The position numbers and the translations under genes are program-made. The notes beneath the pieces were generated by a model, which had not been told where the DNA came from, ran no database searches, and saw nothing but the letters and a program-made list of their open reading frames with translations. 64,000 nt of DNA from Miltoncostaea sp050249835. GTDB lineage: Bacteria; Actinomycetota; Thermoleophilia; Miltoncostaeales; Miltoncostaeaceae. The stretch lies in NCBI GenBank assembly GCA_050249835.1, contig JBFWPT010000011.1, positions 1 to 64,000 on the forward strand, given 5' to 3'. This document shows, one piece after another, positions 33,946-44,184 of the stretch (its first letter is position 1; each line of letters begins with the position of its first letter).

Positions 33946-35102
33946 GGCGCGGCGACCCCGGTCGGCAGGCGCGCCACCACCTCGAAGCCCCCCTGCGCGC
34001 GGCGGCCGGCGGACATCACGCCGCCGCACACGGCCACCCGCTCGCGCATCCCCGCCAGCCCGTGGCCGCCCCCGTCCGTGGCGGGGTCGAACCCGCGACC
34101 GTCGTCGGTCACCTCGATCACGACCTCGGCCGGCTCGTAGCGCAGGACGACCTCGGCCCGGGCCGGGCCGGCGTGCTTGAGGGCGTTGGTGAGGGCCTCC
34201 TGGACGATCCGGTACGCCTGGAGGTCCCCGGTCGGCGACAGCGGCCGCGGCTCGCCCTCCACGCGTACGGTGACCGGGAGGCCGGCGTCGCGCACGTGCT
34301 GCGCGAGCTCGTCGAGGCCCGCCAGGCCGGGCTGCGGCGCGAGGTCCGGCCCCTCCTCCGCCTCGCGGAGGACGCCGAGCATCCGGCGCAGCTCGGCGAG
34401 GGCGGTGCGGCCGGTCTCCTGGACGGCCGCCAGGGGCCGCGCGGCGCGCTCGGGGTCGCGCGCCAGCATCTCCTCGGCCGCCTCGGCCTGGATCACCATG
34501 ACGCTGATGCTGTGGGCCACCACGTCGTGCATCTCGCGGGCGATGCGGGTGCGCTCCTCGGCCACGGCCGCCCGCGCCTCGGCGTCGCGCTCGCGCTCCA
34601 GGCGCTCGGCGCGCCCGCGCAGCTCGGCGTTGCGCTCGTTGTTGGCGCGCAGCACGTGGCCGATGAGCCAGGCGATCGCCGCGATGGGCAGCGAGCTGAT
34701 GAGGTTCGTCCACGAGCCGTCCGGGTCCACGCCGACGACGATCAGGATCGAGGCGAGGACCAGCGCAGCCCCCGCGGCGCGGGAGCGCCACGTCGTCAGG
34801 TGATAGCCGTAGAGACCGCCGGCCATCATCACGATGACGAACGTGAAGAACGAGTAGGGCACCGAGTGCGGCCAGATGACGGCCTGCGTCGCGAAGCCCA
34901 CGAAGACGGCCGTCGCGGCCACCACCGGGGCCCGCCGGCGCGCGAACAGCATCGGCAGGCCCCACGCGAGCGTGACGATCGTGAGGCCGAGGTCGGAGCC
35001 CTCGACCTCGTCGTTCCAGTAGATCTCGGCGAGGGCGCCGGCTAGGACGCCCACGATCAGGGCGTCCAGCCAGTGGCGCTCCACGACGCGCGGGATCCTC
35101 AT
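33942..35102 (-). CDS. Sensor histidine kinase (DesK/LiaS-like)
   Basis: This 386-residue kinase has five or six membrane helices in the first 150 residues, with little outside the membrane. A coiled coil follows (NAELRGRAERLERERDAEAR), then the HisKA_3 H-box TRIAREMHDVVAHSISVMV with His192, and the ATPase with QEALTNALKHAGPA and DDGRGFDPATDGGGHGLAGM. Such intramembrane-sensing kinases often respond to envelope stress or antibiotics and control ABC transporters. ATG 35102 is the likely start; an upstream in-frame ATG at 35117 adds five residues. Confidence 0.93.
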   Translation of the reverse strand: MRIPRVVERHWLDALIVGVLAGALAEIYWNDEVEGSDLGLTIVTLAWGLPMLFARRRAPVVAATAVFVGFATQAVIWPHSVPYSFFTFVIVMMAGGLYGYHLTTWRSRAAGAALVLASILIVVGVDPDGSWTNLISSLPIAAIAWLIGHVLRANNERNAELRGRAERLERERDAEARAAVAEERTRIAREMHDVVAHSISVMVIQAEAAEEMLARDPERAARPLAAVQETGRTALAELRRMLGVLREAEEGPDLAPQPGLAGLDELAQHVRDAGLPVTVRVEGEPRPLSPTGDLQAYRIVQEALTNALKHAGPARAEVVLRYEPAEVVIEVTDDGRGFDPATDGGGHGLAGMRERVAVCGGVMSAGRRAQGGFEVVARLPTGVAAP

Positions 35103-35155
35103 GGGGCGACGGTACATCGGCCGGCGCCCGCGGGCGTCGCCCGCGCGGGCGGTCC

Positions 35156-35177
35156 GCGTCATCCCCGGGGATGACGC
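35156..35177. promoter_or_regulatory. Perfect 22-bp palindrome, probable response-regulator operator
   Basis: The arms are GCGTCATCCCC and GGGGATGACGC with no spacer. It lies between the divergent kinase gene and the ABC exporter operon, 142 bases before the ATPase start and 54 bases before the kinase start. NarL-type dimers bind such dyads, so the adjacent response regulator is the natural candidate. Confidence 0.65.
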
Positions 35178-35318
35178 CGGGGGGCCGGGGGGCGGAGGGG
35201 CACCGCCGCAGGACCATCCGCGGGGACCCCCGCGGTTCGCCCGGCGGCCCGATGGCGGCGGCGGGGCCCGGTGGGAGGTTGGCCGCACGGTCACACCCCC
35301 TTCCGAAAGGACCCCGAA

Positions 35319-36095
35319 ATGACCCGCACCATCCTCGACACCGCACCGCAGACGACCGGCCCGCGCGCCGCGCACCCGGTCGTCGTGGCTCGTGATCTCG
35401 TCCGCCGCTACGGCGAGGGCGACACCGCGGTGACCGCCCTCGACGGCGTGTCCCTCGCCGTCGAGCCCGGCGAGCTCGTCGCCGTGATGGGCCCCTCCGG
35501 CTCCGGCAAGAGCACGCTCATGCACATCCTCGCCGGCCTCGACCGCCCCACCGAGGGTGAGGCGTGGATCGGCGACCACGAGATCACCCGCATGGGCGAC
35601 ACCGCCCTCACCAAGCTCCGTCGTCGCCACATCGGCTTCGTGTTCCAGTTCTTCAACCTTCTCCCGACCCTCACCGCCGAGGAGAACATCGTGCTGCCCA
35701 GCCGGATCGCCGGCCGGCGGCCCGACCGCGAACGGGTGGACGAGGTGATCGCGGCGGTCGGCCTCTCCGAGCGCCGTCGCCACAAGCCGTCCCAGATGTC
35801 CGGCGGCCAGCAGCAGCGGGTGGCCATCGCCCGCGCGATGCTGTCCCGGCCCACCGTGATGTTCGCCGACGAGCCGACGGGCAACCTCGACTCCCGCTCC
35901 AGCGCGGAGATCCAGGAGCTGCTCCGCCGCTCCGCCGTCGAGTTCGGCCAGACCACCGTGATGGTCACCCACGACGCGCACGCGGCGACCATCGCCGACC
36001 GCGTCGTCTTCCTCGCCGACGGGCGCATCGTCCGCCAGCAGGGCCCGTCCACCGCGGCCGAGGTGCTCGACGCCCTCAGCGAGGTGACCCGATGA
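35319..36095 (+). CDS. ABC exporter ATPase (MacB/LolD type)
   Basis: This 258-residue ATPase has Walker A GPSGSGKST, the Q-loop in FVFQFFNLLPTLTAEEN, signature MSGGQQQRVAIA, Walker B VMFADEPTGNLD and the switch His in MVTHDAHAAT. The GNLD after Walker B is typical of the MacB/LolD/FtsE group. It works with the FtsX-type permease encoded by the next gene (ATGA overlap). GAAAGGA precedes the ATG. Control by the divergent two-component pair is likely, as in Bce- and Yxd-like modules, though those use OmpR-type regulators. Confidence 0.94.
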   Translation: MTRTILDTAPQTTGPRAAHPVVVARDLVRRYGEGDTAVTALDGVSLAVEPGELVAVMGPSGSGKSTLMHILAGLDRPTEGEAWIGDHEITRMGDTALTKLRRRHIGFVFQFFNLLPTLTAEENIVLPSRIAGRRPDRERVDEVIAAVGLSERRRHKPSQMSGGQQQRVAIARAMLSRPTVMFADEPTGNLDSRSSAEIQELLRRSAVEFGQTTVMVTHDAHAATIADRVVFLADGRIVRQQGPSTAAEVLDALSEVTR

Positions 36096-38635
36096 CCTGG
36101 GCATCCCTCAAGAGCCTGATGGCGCGGCGCACCCGCGCCGTCCTCACCGCGCTGGCCATCGTGCTCGGCGTGGCCATGATCTCCGGAAGCCTGATCCTGA
36201 CCGACACCGTCGACCGCTCGTTCACCAACATCTTCGGCAGCTCCTACGCCCAGACCGACCTCGTCGTCCACGGCTCGCAGGTGGTCGACGGCTCCTACGC
36301 CGGCGCCGCCAACGTGCCGGCCTCCCTGCTCCCCGAGATCCAGGCCGTCCCCGGCGTCGCCGAGGCCGGCGGGAACCTGGTGGACTTCCAGGGCAGCAGC
36401 AGCATCGCCAAGATCCTCGACCGCGACGGCGAGCCGATCGGCGGCAACATGCCGAGCTTCGGCCTCGGCATCGACCCCTCCCACCCCCGCTTCAACCCGC
36501 TGACGCTGGCGGAGGGCGCGTGGGCCTCCGGTCCCGGCCAGGTCGTGCTCGACCAGGCCACGGCCGAGGACAACGGGTTCGCCGTGGGCGACACCGTCCG
36601 CGTCGCCGCCGAGGGCCCCGTCTGCGAGTTCACCGTCACCGGCCTCGCGCGCTTCGGCGGCGTCGACAGCCTGGGTGGCGCCACCATGGCCATCTGGGAC
36701 GTCCCCACCGCCCGGCAGATGCTGGGCCAGACCGGCTTCGACGCGATCCAGGTCGCGGCCGAGCCGGGCGTCTCCCCCGGGGAGCTCGAGTCCCGCATCG
36801 CGCCGCTCCTGCCGGCGTCCACCGAGATCTCGACCGGCGCCGAGCAGGCGGCGGCGGACAAGGCCGTCATCGACGAGGCGATCACCTTCATCCGGGGCCT
36901 GCTGCTGGCCTTCGGCGGCATCGCCCTCTTCGTCGGCGCCTTCGTCATCTTCAACACCCTGAGCATCACGGTGGCCCAGCGCTCCCGCGAGCTCGCCACC
37001 CTGCGCACTCTCGGCGCCTCCCGGCGCCAGGTGCTGCGCTCCGTCCTCGTCGAGGCCGGGATCATCGGCATCGTCGCCTCGCTCGCCGGCCTCGGGCTCG
37101 GCGTGCTGCTGGCCTCCGGCCTGAGCGAGCTGTTCCGGGTCATGGGCCTGGACATGCCGCAGGGCGACACCGTCTACGCCACGCGGACCGTCGTGGTCGC
37201 GCTGGTCGTCGGCACCGTCGTCACCGTGCTGGCGGGCCTCGTCCCGGCCATCCGCGCCACCCGCGTCCCGCCGATCGCCGCCGTCCGCGAGGGCGCGGCG
37301 ACCGAGGGCGCGTCCTCGCGCCGCTCCGCCGTGGTCGCCGTCGTGGCGACCGCCCTCGCCGGCGTCGCCCTGGCCCGCGGCCTGATGGCCGACGGCCTCG
37401 CCACCGGCGACCGGATGATGATGATCGGCGCCGGCGTGCTGGCCCTGTTCATCGGCGTCGCGGTCGTCTCGTCGCGGCTCGTCCGCCCGATCGCCGCGGT
37501 CGTCGGCTGGCCCCTCGGCCGCACCGCCCCCGGCGCCCTCGCCCGCGAGAACGCCGTCCGCAACCCCGCCCGCACCGCCGCGACGTCCGCCGCGCTGATG
37601 ATCGGCCTCGCGCTGGTCACCTTCGTGACGGTCCTCGGGACCGGCCTGGGCGACACCGCCCGCCAGGACGTCATCGACGAGGTCGCCGCCGGGCACGTCG
37701 TCTCCTCGTCCAACGGGTGGGACCCCATGCCCCTCGCCGCCGGGCGCAGCCTGTCGGCCGCCCTGCCGGACGCCGTGGTCTCCAGCGTCCGCGAGGACGA
37801 GGCCCTCGTGGCCCGCGTCCAGGCCCGGGTCAGCGGCATCGACCCGCAGACGATCGGCGCGAGCTACTCCTTCACCTGGACCGACGGCTCGGCGGGCTCG
37901 CTCGAGGGCCTGCGCGGCGACGGCGCCATCGTGGAGGAGGGCTTCGCGGAGGACCACGGCCTGGCCGTCGGATCGTCCGTCGAGGTCACCACGCCCGCCG
38001 GCGACACGATCACCCGCACCGTCACCGGCGTCTACGACGCGACCGAGCTCGCCCCGGTTCTGGGCGAGGCCCTGATCGGGCAGGCGGCGTTCGACGACGC
38101 CTTCCCGCGGGCGAAGGACCGCTTCACGTTCGTGACCGGCGCCGGCGAGCCCGCCATCGCGGCGGCCCTGGCCGACTTCCCGGACACGACGGTCATGGAC
38201 CGGGCCGCGTTCGCGGACTGGGCCACCGAGGACATCTCCCTCGTCCTCAACATGCTCTACGTGCTGCTCGCCCTGTCCGTCGTGATCAGCGTGTTCGGCA
38301 TGGTCAACACGCTGGTGCTGGCGGTCCACGAGCGGACGCGCGAGCTGGGGATGCTGCGGGCCGTCGGGATGACCCGGCGCCAGGCCCGCCGCATGGTCCG
38401 CGGCGAGAGCGTCATCACCGCCCTGATCGGCGCGGCCGTCGGCCTGCCGCTCGGGATCGGCATCGCCGCCCTGGCGATCCGGGCGCTGTCGGACTGGGGC
38501 GTCGCGATGACGATCCCCGTCGTCCCGCTCGCCGCCTTCGTGCTGGTGGCGGTCCTGGTCGGCGTCGTCGCCGCCGTCGCGCCGGCCCGGCGCGCCGCCC
38601 GGCTCGACGTCCTGCGGGCGCTGCAGTACGAGTAG
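36092..38635 (+). CDS. FtsX-domain ABC permease (MacB-like, two FtsX units)
   Basis: This 847-residue permease opens with one helix (RAVLTALAIVLGVAMISGSLILT), has an external MacB core, and then two FtsX domains. The first is near residues 265-400 (LAFGGIALFVGAFVIFNTLS, RELATLRTLGASRRQVLR). After a second external domain, the second FtsX is near 710-840 (VLNMLYVLLALSVVISVFGMVN, RELGMLRAVGMTRRQARRM). It ends APARRAARLDVLRALQYE. Such proteins move hydrophobic substrates or extrude antibiotics by mechanotransmission. Coupled by overlap to its ATPase. Confidence 0.92.
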   Translation: MTWASLKSLMARRTRAVLTALAIVLGVAMISGSLILTDTVDRSFTNIFGSSYAQTDLVVHGSQVVDGSYAGAANVPASLLPEIQAVPGVAEAGGNLVDFQGSSSIAKILDRDGEPIGGNMPSFGLGIDPSHPRFNPLTLAEGAWASGPGQVVLDQATAEDNGFAVGDTVRVAAEGPVCEFTVTGLARFGGVDSLGGATMAIWDVPTARQMLGQTGFDAIQVAAEPGVSPGELESRIAPLLPASTEISTGAEQAAADKAVIDEAITFIRGLLLAFGGIALFVGAFVIFNTLSITVAQRSRELATLRTLGASRRQVLRSVLVEAGIIGIVASLAGLGLGVLLASGLSELFRVMGLDMPQGDTVYATRTVVVALVVGTVVTVLAGLVPAIRATRVPPIAAVREGAATEGASSRRSAVVAVVATALAGVALARGLMADGLATGDRMMMIGAGVLALFIGVAVVSSRLVRPIAAVVGWPLGRTAPGALARENAVRNPARTAATSAALMIGLALVTFVTVLGTGLGDTARQDVIDEVAAGHVVSSSNGWDPMPLAAGRSLSAALPDAVVSSVREDEALVARVQARVSGIDPQTIGASYSFTWTDGSAGSLEGLRGDGAIVEEGFAEDHGLAVGSSVEVTTPAGDTITRTVTGVYDATELAPVLGEALIGQAAFDDAFPRAKDRFTFVTGAGEPAIAAALADFPDTTVMDRAAFADWATEDISLVLNMLYVLLALSVVISVFGMVNTLVLAVHERTRELGMLRAVGMTRRQARRMVRGESVITALIGAAVGLPLGIGIAALAIRALSDWGVAMTIPVVPLAAFVLVAVLVGVVAAVAPARRAARLDVLRALQYE

Positions 38636-38659
38636 CGCCCCCGGCTCACCCGGGAACGC

Positions 38660-38692
38660 CGGAGGCCGCCGTCATCGCGACGGCGGCCTCCG
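38660..38692. terminator. Bidirectional hairpin terminator between the ABC permease gene and ahcY
   Basis: A perfect 14-bp stem (CGGAGGCCGCCGTC / GACGGCGGCCTCCG) with loop ATCGC lies 24 bases after the permease stop and 15 bases from the ahcY stop. The two genes converge on it. Confidence 0.8.
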
Positions 38693-38707
38693 CGCGTTCA
38701 GGGGTGG

Positions 38708-40165
<1,458 letters not shown>

Positions 40166-40175
40166 GCGGTCTCCG

Positions 40176-40550
40176 TCATGTCGTCAGTGGGTTCGCGGCG
40201 AGGCGGAGCAGGCGGGTGTGCTTCTCCTGCTCGTGCCGCAGCCAGTCGTCGGGCGTCACCTCGCGGGGCCGCTCCGGACGGGCCTCCAGCCACCCGTCCA
40301 CGGCGTCCGCCAGGTCGCGCTCGTCGCGCAGGCGCAGGGCGAAGCCGACCTCCCCGAGGGCGAGGTCGTGGGCGTCGAGCAGCTCGCGCAGGGTGCGCAG
40401 CCGCTGCAGGTGGGCCGCGCCGTACAGCCGGTAACCGGCCGGCGAGCGCTCAGGGACCACCAGGCCGATGCTCTCGATGTACCGGAGCATGCGCGGCGAC
40501 CACCCCGTGGTCTCCGCGGCCTCGTTGATCGTGAGGGTCTCCGGCGCCAT
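40176..40550 (-). CDS. MerR-family regulator upstream of ahcY
   Basis: This 124-residue protein has the MerR winged helix (TINEAAETTGWSPRMLRYIESIGLVVPERSPAGYRLYG) in its first 45 residues. A helical dimerisation region follows (LRTLRELLDAHDLALGEVGFALRL). The short C-terminal region has no cysteines, so metal sensing by thiols is unlikely. It is the first gene of a two-gene operon with ahcY, so it may control the methyl cycle. A dyad lies directly upstream. Confidence 0.87.
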   Translation of the reverse strand: MAPETLTINEAAETTGWSPRMLRYIESIGLVVPERSPAGYRLYGAAHLQRLRTLRELLDAHDLALGEVGFALRLRDERDLADAVDGWLEARPERPREVTPDDWLRHEQEKHTRLLRLAANPLTT

Positions 40551-40558
40551 CGGGGCGA

Positions 40559-40584
40559 AACCCTAGCACGGTCGTGTGAAGGTT
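40559..40584 (-). promoter_or_regulatory. MerR-type operator dyad before the merR-ahcY operon
   Basis: The plus strand starts AACCCTAGCACGG and ends TCGTGTGAAGGTT; the halves match as inverted repeats at 9 of 13 positions. It is 8 bases upstream of the merR start. TAGGGT inside it (minus strand) could be the -10 box, the usual position for a MerR operator. Confidence 0.5.
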
Positions 40585-40596
40585 CGGCCCCCTCGA

Positions 40597-41124
40597 TCAG
40601 GGGGTCGCGAAGGCCTCCATCCCCCGCTGCCACGCGGCTCCCAGGTCGGCGTCCGGCGGGAAGCGCCCGTCGAGCTCCAGGATCGCCATGCCGTGGGCGA
40701 ATGCCCAGGCGGCGCGGGCCCGGTCGCCGTCACCCCCGGTCGCCCTGAGGAGGGCGGCCGCCGCGCGTTCCTCGCTGCCGGGCGCGAGCCGGTCGCGGTC
40801 CAGCGGCCCGCCGGTCATGAGCCGGTACAGGTGCGGCCGCTCCCGGGCGAAGGCGCGGTAGGCGGCGCCGATCGCCGCCAGCTCCTCCCCGGGTGCGGCC
40901 TCGGCGGCGGCCCGGTCGAACCGCAGGGCGCACTCCTCGAAGGCCTCCGAGACGAGGGCCGCCTCGAGCGCCCCCTTGTCCGGGACGTGCTTGTAGAGCG
41001 AGGGCGCGCGGATGCCGAGCGCGTCGGCGATGCGGCGCATCGAGAGCGCCTCGGGGCCGCCCTCGTCCAGCAGGACGCGGGCGGCCGCGACGATCTCGGC
41101 GGTGCGGTCACGGGCCTCAGGCAC
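40597..41124 (-). CDS. TetR-family regulator
   Basis: This 175-residue protein has a TetR helix-turn-helix (RTAEIVAAARVLLDEGGPEALSMRRIADALGIRAPSLYKHV, in parts) and a C-terminal ligand domain of the WHG/TetR_C_33 type (YRAFARERPHLYRLMTGGPLD, AAWAFAHGMAILELDGRF). The GTG start overlaps the end of the DUF4260 gene by 8 bases. Two near-identical palindromes in the promoter of that operon are its likely operators, so it should repress itself, and possibly the MMPL gene. Confidence 0.9.
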   Translation of the reverse strand: MPEARDRTAEIVAAARVLLDEGGPEALSMRRIADALGIRAPSLYKHVPDKGALEAALVSEAFEECALRFDRAAAEAAPGEELAAIGAAYRAFARERPHLYRLMTGGPLDRDRLAPGSEERAAAALLRATGGDGDRARAAWAFAHGMAILELDGRFPPDADLGAAWQRGMEAFATP

Positions 41125-41506
41125 GCTGCCGGCCGTCGGGCGCGCGCAGGCCGTAGCCGGCGGCCCGGTCGAGGGCGATGTGCGCGGCCCACGCGAGGGC
41201 GGCGGCGAGCCAGGCCGCCGGCAGCAGCCCGGCGAGCGCGACGGCGGCGAGCACCACCGGGCCCCACAGCCGGTGGAGGGCGTTGTAGAGCGGGACGGCC
41301 CGCGGGTGCAGCTGCCCGCGGTCGAGCCCGCGGCCGCCGCCCGCCGGCAGGGCGAGGTCGGGGGCGATCGCGAAGGCGAGGACGATCCAGCCCCCGGATC
41401 CGGCCAGGAGCCAGGTGGCGACCGCGCCGGCGGCGAGCAGCGCCGCGGCGGCGGCGTAGGCGGGACGGCGCGCGGAGGTGAGGAGTGGTGCGAGTGCGGC
41501 GGACAC
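41117..41506 (-). CDS. DUF4260-like membrane protein
   Basis: This 129-residue protein has four hydrophobic helices and the DUF4260 pattern: a DLALPAG loop, YNALHRLWGPVVLAA and the C-terminal AAHIALDRAAGYGLR. The function of the family is unknown. GTG 41506 is preceded by GGGAGGA. It is the first gene of an operon with the TetR regulator, so its level is tied to the regulator's effector. Confidence 0.8.
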   Translation of the reverse strand: MSAALAPLLTSARRPAYAAAAALLAAGAVATWLLAGSGGWIVLAFAIAPDLALPAGGGRGLDRGQLHPRAVPLYNALHRLWGPVVLAAVALAGLLPAAWLAAALAWAAHIALDRAAGYGLRAPDGRQRA

Positions 41507-41525
41507 CGGGGTCCTCCCGAACGGT

Positions 41526-41542
41526 GGCTAACAGTGTTAGCC
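41526..41542. promoter_or_regulatory. TetR operator O2
   Basis: GGCTAACAGTGTTAGCC is a perfect 8+1+8 palindrome. It lies just downstream of the -10 box of the leftward promoter and would cover the transcription start. It differs from O1 only in the centre base. Confidence 0.85.
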
Positions 41543-41543
41543 G

Positions 41544-41572
41544 ATAGTAGGCTAACACTGTTAGCCGGTCAA
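41544..41572 (-). promoter_or_regulatory. Promoter of the DUF4260-tetR operon with operator O1 in the spacer
   Basis: Reading leftwards: -35 TTGACC (41572-41567), a 17-base spacer, and -10 TACTAT (41549-41544). The spacer is exactly the palindrome GGCTAACACTGTTAGCC as read on the plus strand (41550-41566), operator O1. The -35 also contains the TGA stop of the upstream MMPL gene. Binding of TetR would exclude RNA polymerase. Confidence 0.85.
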
Positions 41573-43758
41573 GCCTCCACCGCTCCCTCCGGCGCGGGGG
41601 CGGGACGGCCGCCCGGCCAGAACCCTCCCCGCCCGAACACCGTGATGAGGGCGGGGAGCAGCAGCGGGCGCACCACGAAGGCGTCGAGCGCGACCCCGAC
41701 GCCCATGACGAAGGCGAACTGGTGCAGGGCGTCCACCGGCACCAGGGCGAGCAGGCCGAACGAGCCGGCCAGGATGAGCCCGGCCACCGTGATCGTCGCC
41801 GACGCCGGGGGCATCGCCGTGCGGATGCCCTCCCGGATGCCGAGCCGCTGCGCGGCCCGCCAGATGCCGCCCACCAGGAAGATCGTGTAGTCGGAGCCGA
41901 GGGCGAGCAGCAGCACCGCGGTCGCGAAGGGGACGTAGTAGACGAGCTGCCCCTGGCCCAGGAGATCCTGGAAGAACCAGGTCGCCAGGCCGAGCGTGGC
42001 CGCCACGGTGAGCGCGTTGGCGGCCAGCAGGTACAGCGGGGCGACGAGCGCGCGCAGGAAGACGGCGAGCAGCAGGAGGTTCACGACCAGGGCTGCGAGG
42101 CCCACCCGCAGCAGCTCGGTGCCCATGGCGTCGATCGACGCCCGCGCGATGGCCGTGTCCCCGGCGAGGGACGCGGTCGCCCCCGGTGCCCCCGCGGCCG
42201 CGAGCATCGCGGGCAGGGCCGTGGCGATGCGGTCGAGGTCGGCGATCGCCGCGCTCTCGGTGGGCGGGTCCTCCAGGATCACCGCGAACCGGGACGCCCC
42301 CGCCTCCGGAGACGTCGCGAGACCGGGCGCCAGGGAGGGGAGCGGGTCGGCGGGGCCCACCACGTCGGCGACCCCCGGCGCGGCGCGCAGCGCGTCCCCC
42401 AGCCGGGCCAGCACCGCCGGATCCGTCGCGCCCGGTCCCTGCACCAGCACCTCCGTCGGCGCCGTCACGCCGGCGGCGAAGCCCGCGTCCGTGACGTCGG
42501 CGCCCGGGGCGAGGCCGCTCGTGAGCCCCAGCCCCATCTCCAGGTGACGGTGCTGGCCGGCGCAGGCGCCCAAGCCGGCCATCACGACGAGGGCGGTGAC
42601 CGCCGCGACGGCCCGCGTCGTGAGCAGGCGGGCGGCGAGCGGGGCGCGGTGCCCGGGCTCCGTCTCCCGCGGGGCGCCCGGGCCGCGCGGCCAGAAGGCG
42701 CCCCGGCCCAGCACGGCGAGCAGCGCCGGCACCAGCGTCACGGACACGAGGGCGGCGAGCAGGGCCGTGACCACGAGGGAGGGCGCGAACGCCCGGAAGA
42801 AGTCGATGTCCCCCACCAGGAGGGTCGCGGTCCCCAGGGCGACGGTGAGCCCGGCGACGGTGACGATGCCCAGCAGGTGGGCGCCCGCCGCGGCGGTGGC
42901 GCGGCGGGGGTCGTCGCCGGCGCGCAGCCGGGCGCGGGTGCGGAACAGGTAGAAGAGGGCGTAGTCGGTGACGATCCCGATGAGCAGCGCCGAGACGACG
43001 GGCTCGATGTCCTGGCTGGCCGTGATGTCGGTGCCCTCGCCGATCCAGCCGATGAGGCGCAGGTCGATGACGTAGGCCACGCCCACCGTCGCCAGCACGA
43101 CGAGCGGCGCGACCGGCGAGCCCATCACCGCGCCCACCACGAGCACGATGAGCGCCAGGGTCACCAGGACCACCCACGGCAGCCGGTCGGAGATCGTGGC
43201 CATCTGGGCGTCCCGCGCCGCGCTCGACCCGGTGAGGGTCGCCGCGGCCCCCGCCGGGACCGGGGCCGCGGCGATGTAGGCCTCGCCCAGCTCCACCTGG
43301 CGCGCGATCGACCGCTGCTCGCGGAACAGCAGGTACGTGAGGACCGAGGCGGGCCCCCCGTCGCGCGCGCCCGGCGCCACGCCGCCGGCGCTGGGGAGCG
43401 GCACCGCGGCGGCGACCTCCTCCAGGCCCGGCACCCGCCCGCGCCCCACCTGCACGGCGAAGTCGGCCAGCGCGACCTGCTCGGCGGCGGACAGCCCGCC
43501 CGGGCGCGTGACGAGCACCTGGGTGCGCGCCGTGAGCGGGGCGCCGAAGATGGCGGCGCTCCGGGCCTCGGCCTCCAACGGCGCCGCGTCGGCGGGCAGG
43601 GGAAGGTCCAGCTCGCCCGAACCCGCGAGCGGCGGCAGGTACACGACCGCGGCGACCGCGGCGGCGATCCACCCCAGGATGACGACGTGCCGCAGGGCCA
43701 CGATCGCGCGGCTCAGCCCGGCTGCGACACCGCCCCGTCGGTCCTCGTCGTGCTGCAC
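41569..43758 (-). CDS. MMPL/RND-family transporter (second)
   Basis: This 729-residue transporter has the twofold MMPL layout. The first helix is VVILGWIAAAVAAVVYLPPLAG. The first cluster holds SALLIGIVTDYALFYLFRTRARLR, and the second holds LLLALGSDYTIFLVGGIWRAAQ and VDALHQFAFVMGVGVALDAFVVRPLL. The Asp in TDYALF and SDYTIF are the likely proton-relay residues. Substrate unknown; lipids or hydrophobic drugs are usual. It is the gene before the DUF4260-tetR operon, and read-through or the TetR site at its 3' end might link them. Confidence 0.9.
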   Translation of the reverse strand: MQHDEDRRGGVAAGLSRAIVALRHVVILGWIAAAVAAVVYLPPLAGSGELDLPLPADAAPLEAEARSAAIFGAPLTARTQVLVTRPGGLSAAEQVALADFAVQVGRGRVPGLEEVAAAVPLPSAGGVAPGARDGGPASVLTYLLFREQRSIARQVELGEAYIAAAPVPAGAAATLTGSSAARDAQMATISDRLPWVVLVTLALIVLVVGAVMGSPVAPLVVLATVGVAYVIDLRLIGWIGEGTDITASQDIEPVVSALLIGIVTDYALFYLFRTRARLRAGDDPRRATAAAGAHLLGIVTVAGLTVALGTATLLVGDIDFFRAFAPSLVVTALLAALVSVTLVPALLAVLGRGAFWPRGPGAPRETEPGHRAPLAARLLTTRAVAAVTALVVMAGLGACAGQHRHLEMGLGLTSGLAPGADVTDAGFAAGVTAPTEVLVQGPGATDPAVLARLGDALRAAPGVADVVGPADPLPSLAPGLATSPEAGASRFAVILEDPPTESAAIADLDRIATALPAMLAAAGAPGATASLAGDTAIARASIDAMGTELLRVGLAALVVNLLLLAVFLRALVAPLYLLAANALTVAATLGLATWFFQDLLGQGQLVYYVPFATAVLLLALGSDYTIFLVGGIWRAAQRLGIREGIRTAMPPASATITVAGLILAGSFGLLALVPVDALHQFAFVMGVGVALDAFVVRPLLLPALITVFGRGGFWPGGRPAPAPEGAVEA

Positions 43759-43815
43759 CCGCGCCCTCCGCCGTGTCCGGCCCGGCGCAGGGGCGGTACC
43801 CGGGCTCGCGCGGCC

Positions 43816-44184
43816 TCAACCCCGGGCGGGCGGGCGGGGGCGGCGCGGCCTCCGCGCGTCGCGGGCGCGCTCGGCCGCCGCGAGGGCCCCGCGGGCCCAG
43901 GGCCCGAGGGCGTCCCAGTCACCGATCGGCTCCGGGGCCCGCCGGAAGGACATCTCGGTGCGCCCCCGGCGGCTCTCGATGACGAACGGCTCGAGGCCCG
44001 CATCGTCGAAGGCGGCCACGTTGTGGCCGTCCACCTTCAGGTAGAGCACCCCGCCGGCCACGACGCCGAGCATCGCGCCGTCCAGGAAGGCCCCGAAACC
44101 GCCGAACATGTGGCGGCACTCCACCGGGCCGAGGGGGCTGAGCGCGTCCTCGATCGCGTCGATGTGGGCGTCGCGGCGGGCCAT
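43816..44184 (-). CDS. TfoX N-terminal domain protein
   Basis: This 122-residue protein has the TfoX-N fold: VECRHMFGGFGAFLDGAMLGVVAGGVLYLKVD and so on, with the typical GG-x-G turn and a Trp in the last helix (DWDALGPWARGALAAAERAR). The C-terminus is Arg/Pro-rich. TfoX itself is a competence regulator in gammaproteobacteria; stand-alone TfoX-N proteins elsewhere have no known role. The ATG overlaps the stop of the LLM oxidoreductase gene. Confidence 0.85.
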   Translation of the reverse strand: MARRDAHIDAIEDALSPLGPVECRHMFGGFGAFLDGAMLGVVAGGVLYLKVDGHNVAAFDDAGLEPFVIESRRGRTEMSFRRAPEPIGDWDALGPWARGALAAAERARDARRPRRPRPPARG

